Assembly (NCBI GenBank): GCA_002352145.1 | Contig: DEHX01000118.1 | Location: forward strand, 1-9,218 | Length of the DNA: 9,218 nucleotides | Reading direction: 5' to 3' | Source: Chitinophagaceae bacterium UBA2789 | GTDB lineage: Bacteria; Bacteroidota; Bacteroidia; Chitinophagales; Chitinophagaceae | Part shown: positions 1-5,331 of the stretch, piece by piece | Layout of the letters: each line of letters opens with the position of its first letter | How positions within the stretch are numbered: position 1 is the stretch's first letter | The notes under the pieces: model-generated | What the model was told of the DNA's origin: nothing | Seen by the model: only the letters and a program-made list of their open reading frames with translations | Databases searched by the model: none | Translations under genes and position numbers: made by a program

Positions 1-282
1 GTAACCAACCTGGAACAAGACTGGGATGTGCCCCATGGCTTTGCTGTGAAAGGCGCCAACAATGCTGAACTGCTCATTATGCCCGGCGAAACTCAGACAT
101 TGGCATGGAAACCTGAAAAAGTAGGTATCTACCCCATGTATTGTACAGACTTCTGTTCTGCCCTTCACCAGGAAATGCAGGGATATGTCAGAGTAAGTCC
201 CGCAGGATCTAATGTACCTCTTACGTTTAGTACGGGTAAAACAGCACCTGCTCCTACCAAGGATACCACTCAAAAGAAATAA
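1..282 (+). CDS. nosZ: Nitrous oxide reductase NosZ, C-terminal CuA domain (5' end outside window)
   Basis: NosZ reduces N2O to N2 in the periplasm, using a CuZ cluster in a beta-propeller and a CuA electron-entry site in a C-terminal cupredoxin domain. Only the last 93 codons are here; the frame is open from base 1, so an internal ATG at 28 is not the start. The CuA ligand set is complete: His12 in DVPHGF, then Cys48, Cys52, His56 and Met59 in CTDFCSALHQEM. This Cys-x3-Cys-x3-His-x2-Met spacing is diagnostic of a CuA site. Cytochrome oxidase subunit II shares the fold, but the neighbouring nosL and nosDFY genes settle the identity. The last 25 or so residues are a Pro/Thr/Lys-rich tail beyond the cupredoxin fold. 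The Bacteroidota context suggests a clade II (Sec-dependent) NosZ; the signal peptide that would prove this is outside the window. Confidence 0.95.
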   Translation, partial: VTNLEQDWDVPHGFAVKGANNAELLIMPGETQTLAWKPEKVGIYPMYCTDFCSALHQEMQGYVRVSPAGSNVPLTFSTGKTAPAPTKDTTQKK

Positions 283-289
283 TCAACTG

Positions 290-317
290 AAGAGCAACCG
301 CAAAAGCGGTTGCTCTT
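290..317 (+). terminator. Hairpin after nosZ, probable terminator or attenuator
   Basis: A perfect 12-bp stem (AAGAGCAACCGC, 290-301, pairing with 306-317) closes an AAAA loop eight bases after the nosZ stop codon. The tail (ATCCATTTCAT) is only moderately T-rich, so termination may be partial. It separates nosZ from the lipoprotein gene and could let nosZ be expressed more strongly than the downstream accessory genes. The hairpin is directly visible; its function is inferred. Confidence 0.7.
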
Positions 318-344
318 ATCCATTTCATACTTAAATATAAGTTT

Positions 345-905
345 ATGAAAAAACTAATCTTACTGCTGCCGCTGGCACTCATCATTTTTACAAGTGCCTG
401 TAATAATGAAAAAAAAGAAACGGCTGATACTGAAGATACAGTAACTACCGGCGGACAAGAAGCTGTGAAGGACGATGTATCACAAAAAGATATTGTAAAA
501 GTAGCTGTTGGCTCACCCGATCATACCACATTGGTTGCTGCCCTAAAACAGGCTGAATATGTTGACGATATTTCAAACGCAGGTCCTTTTACCGTGTTTG
601 CACCAACTAATGCTGCTTTTGATAAACTACCAGCAGGAACTGTTGATGGTCTAATGAAAGATGATAAAAAAGCCGATTTGCAGAACATTCTTGAATACCA
701 TGTTGCGCTGGGTGTATTTAAAGAAAATATGCTGCAGGATGGTCAGCAGATAGGCCAGGCCAACGGAGATAATATTACTATCAGCAAATCTGCAGATGGT
801 AAAATAAAAATAAATGGTAAAGCAAATATTGTAGCTGCCATACCCGCCAGTAACGGGCTGGTATATGTAATTGATGAGGTATTGCTTCCCCCGGCTAAAA
901 AATAG
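345..905 (+). CDS. FAS1 (fasciclin) domain lipoprotein in the nos cluster
   Basis: This is a 186-residue exported lipoprotein. A signal peptide (residues 1-18) ends in a lipobox, TSAC, with Cys19 as the lipid-attachment site. It is followed by a charged, largely acidic linker (about 20-48), resembling the acidic export tails reported for Bacteroidota surface lipoproteins. Residues about 50-183 form one FAS1 domain: the first conserved block is FTVFAPTNAAF (82-92), the central Tyr-His is 118-119, and the closing block is GLVYVIDEVLLP (171-182). FAS1 domains mediate adhesion or protein contact and have no known enzymatic activity in N2O reduction. The ATG at 345 is chosen because it places the signal peptide directly at the N-terminus; there is no clear Shine-Dalgarno. 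Its place between nosZ and nosL suggests a role linked to NosZ in the periplasm or outer membrane, but that is inference from position. I cannot assign a gene name. Confidence 0.9.
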   Translation: MKKLILLLPLALIIFTSACNNEKKETADTEDTVTTGGQEAVKDDVSQKDIVKVAVGSPDHTTLVAALKQAEYVDDISNAGPFTVFAPTNAAFDKLPAGTVDGLMKDDKKADLQNILEYHVALGVFKENMLQDGQQIGQANGDNITISKSADGKIKINGKANIVAAIPASNGLVYVIDEVLLPPAKK

Positions 906-935
906 CTTTTCTTGTTGAAGGTTTAAAAATTGAAG

Positions 936-960
936 CTTCCGGGGTGTAATGCCCCGGAAG
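936..960 (+). other. GC-rich hairpin between the FAS1 gene and nosL
   Basis: A perfect 9-bp stem, CTTCCGGGG (936-944) with CCCCGGAAG (952-960), encloses a 7-base loop. On the + strand it is followed by TCATTAAAAAAAG rather than a T-run, so it is a poor classical terminator for the FAS1 gene. A short T-tract follows it only when read on the - strand, where I see no gene. It may punctuate or stabilise the mRNA ahead of nosL. It also argues against starting nosL at the in-frame TTG at 930, which would put the hairpin inside the coding region. Confidence 0.5.
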
Positions 961-977
961 TCATTAAAAAAAGGGTT

Positions 978-2009
978 ATGAATAACAAATTAAGTGTTGC
1001 TTCCAGAATTTTAGTAGCATTTGCATCAGGTGCATTGATTGCTGTTTTCTTTCTGCCCGCCTGGCGTATAGATCTTTTTGCCCCGCAATATCCGGAAGGT
1101 CTGACTATGAACATCTGGATTAATGGCCTTACTGGTGATGTAGATATTATAAACGGTCTAAACCATTATATCGGAATGGAGCACATAACGGTTAACATGT
1201 TCCCTGAATTTAAATACCTGCCCTACGTAGTTGGTTTTTTTATGCTGCTGGGTATGATAGTCGCCATTACCGGCAACCGCAAGTTCCTGCTTGCTTATAT
1301 AGGTCTGACCGTTCTGGGTGGCATATTGGCTATGTGGGATTTTTACCAATGGGGTTACAAATACGGACACAATCTTGATCCAAAAGCACCTATCCAGGTG
1401 CCGGGCATGTCCTATCAGCCACCACTAATCGGGCATAAACGGCTGCTAAACTTTGATTCTTACTCTTTCCCTGATGTGGGTGGATGGATTGTAATTGGAG
1501 CAGGCTGTCTTGCATTTGGCGTTTGGTTTGCAGAATGGTATAAAAATCGTAAGACCTCCAAAAAACTTAAAACCACCACTTTTGCGGCGCCGGTTATTAT
1601 TCTTTGCCTGTTCTTTAGCTCCTGCTCTGCAAAACCTGAACCTTTTAAATATGGACAGGATAATTGCCACTTCTGTAAAATGGGCATTATGGATCCCAAA
1701 TACGGTTGTGAAGTAGTTACTAAAAAAAGTAAGGTTTATAAATTTGATGACCTTGTATGCATGATCAATTTTCTTAAGTCTGGTACCCTGGAGGAAAAAG
1801 AAATTGCTCAAAAAGTCGTTATCAACTTTGAAAAAGAAAATGATTTTCTTGATGTATATAAAGCAACCTTTTGGGTAAATCCACAGCTAAGAAGCCCGAT
1901 GGGAAGTAATGCTGCTGCTTTTGCAACAAAGGAAGCTGCTGAAAAAGCCAATAGCACAAAAGAAGGTACATTGCATACCTGGGATGAATTGTATAAAAAT
2001 CAGCAATAA
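978..2009 (+). CDS. nosL: NosL copper chaperone fused to an N-terminal four-helix membrane domain
   Basis: NosL is a Cu(I)-binding lipoprotein that hands copper to the NosDFY machine for NosZ maturation. This 343-residue product is roughly twice the usual NosL length. Predicted membrane helices are about 11-28, 82-98, 103-119 and 168-186. Lys/Arg-rich segments at 101-102 and 189-198 suit cytoplasmic loops, leaving loops 30-80 and 120-167 outside. The first outer loop has an NHYIGM motif (62-67) with nearby His69 and Met74, which are possible copper ligands. A fifth hydrophobic stretch (201-215) ends in SSC (Cys216) and resembles a complete lipoprotein signal. The NosL domain follows (217-343), with Cys230, Cys233 and Met235 in the CHFCKM motif typical of NosL copper binding. 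I chose the ATG at 978 over an in-frame TTG at 930 because helix 1 begins right after it. nosD starts one base after the stop codon, implying translational coupling. The N-terminal domain is not one I can name. Confidence 0.88.
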   Translation: MNNKLSVASRILVAFASGALIAVFFLPAWRIDLFAPQYPEGLTMNIWINGLTGDVDIINGLNHYIGMEHITVNMFPEFKYLPYVVGFFMLLGMIVAITGNRKFLLAYIGLTVLGGILAMWDFYQWGYKYGHNLDPKAPIQVPGMSYQPPLIGHKRLLNFDSYSFPDVGGWIVIGAGCLAFGVWFAEWYKNRKTSKKLKTTTFAAPVIILCLFFSSCSAKPEPFKYGQDNCHFCKMGIMDPKYGCEVVTKKSKVYKFDDLVCMINFLKSGTLEEKEIAQKVVINFEKENDFLDVYKATFWVNPQLRSPMGSNAAAFATKEAAEKANSTKEGTLHTWDELYKNQQ

Positions 2010-2010
2010 A

Positions 2011-3243
2011 ATGCATCGCCTCGCACTGATATTATTACTCTTTTTGTCGGCAAACGGATTTAGCCGTAATATCATCGTAGGAAAGAACCAACCAGTATCA
2101 TCTATCCGGAAAGCCATTGAGATAGCCAAAGATTTTGACAGTATAACAGTACTGCCCGGGGTCTATAAAGAAGGAGCTTTGCAATTAACCAAATCGTTAA
2201 CCATCATTGGTCAAAATTATCCAATACTGGATGGAGAAAACAAATACGAGATTCTTCTTATAAGTGGACAAAACATCACCGTTACAGGACTTGCTTTTCG
2301 TAACTCAGGTTATTCTGCGCTGAATGATTATGCTTCCATAAAACTGGTGGACGCCTCAAAAGTCACCATTGCCGCAAATAAAATAACCAACGCTTACTTC
2401 GCAATACATGTGTCAAATACCAGTTATGCCACTATTAAGAACAATAACATTACCGGCACCCCGACATCTGAACAATTGACCGGAAATGGCATTCATCTTT
2501 GGAAATCGAGATACGCATTAATTGAAAACAATACTATTCAGGGACACAGGGACGGTATCTATTTTGAATTTGTGACCAACTCTACTATTCGAAATAATCA
2601 TAGTGAAAAAAATATCCGATACGGCTTACATTTCATGTTTTCCAACGATGATGCCTACCTGAATAACACTTTTAAAGATAATGGTGCCGGTGTGGCCGTG
2701 ATGTATTCAAAAAAGGTAAAAATGGAAAACAATCATTTTGACCAAAACTGGGGGCCATCAGCCTATGGAATACTATTGAAAGATATTTCTGACAGCTATA
2801 TTAGTCACAATACTTTTTATAAAAACACAGTTGGCATACATATGGAGGGTACCAGCCGTATGACAATTGAGCGAAATAAATTTAAAGAAAATGGCTGGGC
2901 TATTAAAGTACAGGCCAGTTGTGAGAATAATAGTTTTCAACGTAATAATTTTACCGGCAACAGCTTTGATGTTGGCACCAACGGGTCGTTGTCACTAAAT
3001 GAATTCAGCAACAACTATTGGGATAAATATGAAGGATATGATATTAACAGGGACGGCGTGGGTGATGTTCCCTACCATCCTGTAAGTATGTACTCTATGA
3101 TTATTGAACAAAATCCAAATGCACTGATGCTGTTGAGAAGTTTTACCGTTCAGCTGCTCGACAAAGCAGAGAAAGCCATACCAAGCCTTACCCCTGAAAA
3201 TCTTGTAGACAAAAAACCAATGATGAAATCACTGAAGTTATGA
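2011..3243 (+). CDS. nosD: NosD, periplasmic beta-helix copper-assembly protein
   Basis: NosD is the periplasmic component of the NosDFY complex, receiving copper from NosL and engaging NosZ during metal-site assembly. The 410-residue product has a signal peptide (about 1-17, cleavage near FSRN). Successive right-handed beta-helix (PbH1) turns run from about 60 to 340, visible as recurring Asn-rich rungs such as IKNNNITG, IENNTIQG, IRNNHSEK, MENNHFDQ and IERNKFKE. The family-typical C-terminal block NYWDKYEGYDINRDGVGDVPY-type sequence spans 335-355, with its Asp/Gly-rich core DINRDGVGDVPY. A C-terminal tail (about 366-410) probably contacts NosY. The ATG at 2011 is preferred over in-frame codons back to 1909 because only this start puts the signal peptide at the N-terminus and avoids a 100-base overlap with nosL. 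It overlaps nosF by four bases (ATGA). Confidence 0.95.
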   Translation: MHRLALILLLFLSANGFSRNIIVGKNQPVSSIRKAIEIAKDFDSITVLPGVYKEGALQLTKSLTIIGQNYPILDGENKYEILLISGQNITVTGLAFRNSGYSALNDYASIKLVDASKVTIAANKITNAYFAIHVSNTSYATIKNNNITGTPTSEQLTGNGIHLWKSRYALIENNTIQGHRDGIYFEFVTNSTIRNNHSEKNIRYGLHFMFSNDDAYLNNTFKDNGAGVAVMYSKKVKMENNHFDQNWGPSAYGILLKDISDSYISHNTFYKNTVGIHMEGTSRMTIERNKFKENGWAIKVQASCENNSFQRNNFTGNSFDVGTNGSLSLNEFSNNYWDKYEGYDINRDGVGDVPYHPVSMYSMIIEQNPNALMLLRSFTVQLLDKAEKAIPSLTPENLVDKKPMMKSLKL

Positions 3244-4007
3244 TCAGTATTGAACATATCAGCAAGCGGTTCCGGAAGCTCCAGGTATTGGAAGACATTA
3301 ATGCCAATATGGAAAAGGGACAGGTTATTTCACTTATCGGGCCCAATGGCTCCGGAAAAACTACCCTTATTAAATCTATACTGGGTATGGTACGGCCCGA
3401 TAAAGGCAAGATTACGGTTGATGGTCATGTAATCAGTGGTGATCATTCCTACCGGGCTAATATTGGCTATATGCCGCAGATTGGCCGCTATCCTGACAAT
3501 ATGAGGATCGGGCAGCTCTTCCGCATGATTGAAAATATAAGAGGAGTAGCAGCAGATAAGCAGGATGAAACACTGATCAGGCAATTTGAACTGGAAAAAA
3601 TATACGATAAGCCCATGCGAACATTGAGCGGAGGTACCCGTCAAAAGGTTAGCGCCGCACTGGCTTTTTTGTTTGATCCTGCTATATTAATTCTTGATGA
3701 ACCTACCGCTGGTCTTGATCCGCTTTCTTCCGAACTTTTGAAAGACAAGATCATTGCAGAAAAGAAAAAGAATAAGCTGATCCTGATCACTTCTCATATA
3801 TTAAGCGACCTGGACGAACTGACCACACATGTAATGTACCTGCAGGAAGGCAAACTGCAATTCTTTAAAGACATGCAGACACTACAGGAAGAAACCGGGG
3901 AACTTAGACTTGGCAAAGCCATTGCAAGGATCATGAAAGGAGAAAAACTCACCAATGAGTGGATTGACAAGATACTGGAAGTAAAAAAAGACGAGAAAAT
4001 CTATTAA
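3240..4007 (+). CDS. nosF: NosF, ABC-type ATPase of the NosDFY complex
   Basis: NosF is the cytoplasmic nucleotide-binding subunit that drives conformational change in NosDFY during copper-site maturation of NosZ. The 255-residue protein has all ABC ATPase elements in order: Walker A GPNGSGKTT (34-42), Q-loop Gln80, signature LSGGTRQKV (129-137), Walker B ILILDEP (149-155), D-loop GLD (158-160) and switch His186 in ITSH. No catalytic residue is missing. The signature reads LSGGTRQK instead of the more common LSGGQ-type, as is often seen in NosF proteins. The start codon overlaps the nosD stop (ATGA), so translation is likely coupled. The sequence alone would only say ABC transporter ATPase; its place between nosD and nosY makes it NosF. 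Confidence 0.95.
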   Translation: MISIEHISKRFRKLQVLEDINANMEKGQVISLIGPNGSGKTTLIKSILGMVRPDKGKITVDGHVISGDHSYRANIGYMPQIGRYPDNMRIGQLFRMIENIRGVAADKQDETLIRQFELEKIYDKPMRTLSGGTRQKVSAALAFLFDPAILILDEPTAGLDPLSSELLKDKIIAEKKKNKLILITSHILSDLDELTTHVMYLQEGKLQFFKDMQTLQEETGELRLGKAIARIMKGEKLTNEWIDKILEVKKDEKIY

Positions 4008-4018
4008 ACCACACAGCT

Positions 4019-4786
4019 ATGATGAAGGTATCCAAATATGTGCTGTATGATATACTGAGAAGTAAGATCGTTTTAGCCTATACCCTGTTTCTACTGATTG
4101 TTTCGTTGAGCATGTTCAATATGGAAGAAAACAGCAGCAAGGCCATGCTGAGTCTGCTGAATATTGTATTGATCGTTTTACCGCTGGTGAGCCTTGTATT
4201 TACCACCATTCATTATTATAATTCTTACGAATTTATTGAGCTGATGTCATCGCAGCCAATGAGCCGAACCCGTATCATAATAAGTGAGTTTGCCGGTGTC
4301 AGTGTCTCTTTACTTAGTGCCTTCCTGGTCGGCGTTGGTTTACCCATCTTACTTTATGCACCGGATGAAACCGGCTTTGCCCTGCTTTTAACCGGGATGG
4401 CCCTAACGGTTGTTTTTGTTGCCATTGCATTTTTTGCATCAGTCAGGTCAAGAGACAAGGCAAGAGGCATTGGCGCAGCTCTCCTTCTGTGGTTCTATTT
4501 TACACTGATTTTTGACGGGCTTATATTACTGATGATCTTTAACCTGAGTGATTATCCCCTCGAAAAAATCACATTACCGCTAATATCGCTGAACCCAATT
4601 GATGTTGGAAGAATTTTTGTCACACTGAAAATGGATATCAGTGCATTAATGGGTGTCACCAGCGCATTATATAAAGATTTCTTTACAAGCAGCACCGGTC
4701 TTCTGTTTACCATAGGCATAATGCTGCTGTGGACTGTATTACCACTTTGGCTGGCTATACGCAGGTTCAATAAAAAAGATCTGTAA
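4019..4786 (+). CDS. nosY: NosY, membrane subunit of the NosDFY complex
   Basis: NosY is the integral-membrane permease-like subunit that couples NosF ATP hydrolysis to NosD in the periplasm. The 255-residue protein shows six predicted helices: about 17-33, 43-64, 91-113, 118-140, 151-175 and 226-247. Family-type features include the cytoplasmic segment between helices 2 and 3, YEFIELMSSQPMSR (70-83), which resembles a coupling helix, and the NPIDVGRIF segment (192-200). The protein ends in a charged tail, RRFNKKDL. Two adjacent ATG codons (4019 and 4022) could each start translation; I give the upstream one, 11 bases after the nosF stop. This is the last gene of the tightly packed accessory block; a gap of about 160 bases follows. 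Confidence 0.93.
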   Translation: MMKVSKYVLYDILRSKIVLAYTLFLLIVSLSMFNMEENSSKAMLSLLNIVLIVLPLVSLVFTTIHYYNSYEFIELMSSQPMSRTRIIISEFAGVSVSLLSAFLVGVGLPILLYAPDETGFALLLTGMALTVVFVAIAFFASVRSRDKARGIGAALLLWFYFTLIFDGLILLMIFNLSDYPLEKITLPLISLNPIDVGRIFVTLKMDISALMGVTSALYKDFFTSSTGLLFTIGIMLLWTVLPLWLAIRRFNKKDL

Positions 4787-4809
4787 TAAGTTTAATACGC
4801 TAAAAGTAT

Positions 4810-4837
4810 TTGGTGCCAGCAAAATAGTATAGCTTTA
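4810..4837 (+). promoter_or_regulatory. Candidate Bacteroidota-type promoter upstream of the norC-like gene
   Basis: TTG at 4810-4812, 17 bases, then TAGCTTTA at 4830-4837. This approaches the Bacteroidota housekeeping pattern TTG, 17-23 bases, TAnnTTTG, with only the last base of the -7 element differing. It lies in the gap after nosY (4787-4947), the longest gap in the window, so a separate promoter here is plausible. A short degenerate match in AT-rich DNA can arise by chance. Confidence 0.3.
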
Positions 4838-4861
4838 TAGTCCATAAAAAAAGTAGAATAA

Positions 4862-4875
4862 TTGAGAATTATCAG
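4862..4875 (+). promoter_or_regulatory. Possible Crp/Fnr-type operator upstream of the norC-like gene
   Basis: TTGAG-AATT-ATCAG contains the TGA-N6-TCA core of Crp/Fnr-family sites and matches the Fnr consensus TTGAT-N4-ATCAA at four of five bases in each half. The two halves differ from each other. I find no convincing -7 element about 41 bases downstream. The same stretch also carries an AT-rich inverted repeat (ATAATT-GAG-AATTAT, 4858-4872), so chance is a real possibility. It gains weight from the two better palindromes before the copper ATPase gene. Confidence 0.3.
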
Positions 4876-4947
4876 CCCAGTAACTGAGTAAAATCAGCAT
4901 GGTCTGAAAAGCCGGAAAATACATTCGCCCCTTCAAACAAAGTGCTG

Positions 4948-5325
4948 ATGATCAAAATAGCTGTCTTTCTCATTCTCTTTACCAGCTATGCTATTTATAG
5001 TACTGTTATTTATTCAAAAGGAACAGAAAGTGGGATACAGTTAACAGGACCACAAGCAGAAAAAGTATCTCAAGGCAAATACCTGTACGAGCAATATAAC
5101 TGCGTTGCCTGCCACCAGCTATATGGATTGGGGGGATATCTGGGTCCAGAACTGACAACTGCCTACAGTGATCCGCAACGGGGAGAAATATATATGAAAG
5201 CATTCCTGCAGGCCGGTGGACCTAGAATGCCCAATTTTCATTTCAAAGCAGATGAAATAGATGCTATTATCAGCTATTTAAAATATGTTGACTCAACTGC
5301 AGTCACCTATAAATCCATGCCTTGA
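4948..5325 (+). CDS. norC: NorC-like membrane-anchored cytochrome c
   Basis: This is the electron-entry subunit for the following NorB-like protein, resembling NorC of cytochrome c-dependent NO reductases. The 125-residue protein has one N-terminal membrane anchor (about 4-22) and a periplasmic cytochrome c domain. The haem c site is CVACH (Cys52, Cys55, His56), followed by a Gly-rich YGLGGYLGPEL segment like that in NorC. The distal haem ligand is Met94 in RMPNF. The C-terminal DEIDAIISYLKY helix also aligns with NorC. It is slightly shorter than typical NorC (about 146-150 residues), mainly at the ends. I chose ATG 4948; an in-frame GTG at 4942 would add only two residues. The gap to the next gene is six bases, so the pair is co-translated. 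Unlike its partner, it keeps every expected haem-binding residue. An alternative name would be generic c-type cytochrome. Confidence 0.87.
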   Translation: MIKIAVFLILFTSYAIYSTVIYSKGTESGIQLTGPQAEKVSQGKYLYEQYNCVACHQLYGLGGYLGPELTTAYSDPQRGEIYMKAFLQAGGPRMPNFHFKADEIDAIISYLKYVDSTAVTYKSMP

Positions 5326-5331
5326 TCAGTT

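Noticed and set aside
1..282. Cytochrome oxidase subunit II as the source of the CuA site
   Set aside because: The downstream nosL-nosDFY genes and the CTDFCSALHQEM motif fit NosZ, and no oxidase subunit I follows directly.
930..977. In-frame TTG at 930 as the nosL start, adding 16 residues
   Set aside because: The extra codons run through a perfect 9-bp hairpin, add no signal-like sequence, and the ATG at 978 sits directly before the first membrane helix.
1909..2010. Upstream extension of nosD overlapping the end of nosL
   Set aside because: The ATG at 2011 gives a clean signal peptide and a one-base junction; the extension would bury that signal 34 residues inside.
4793..4809. Short inverted repeat AATAC...GTATT after nosY as a terminator
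   Set aside because: Only five AT-rich pairs with a seven-base loop and no T-run; too weak to call.
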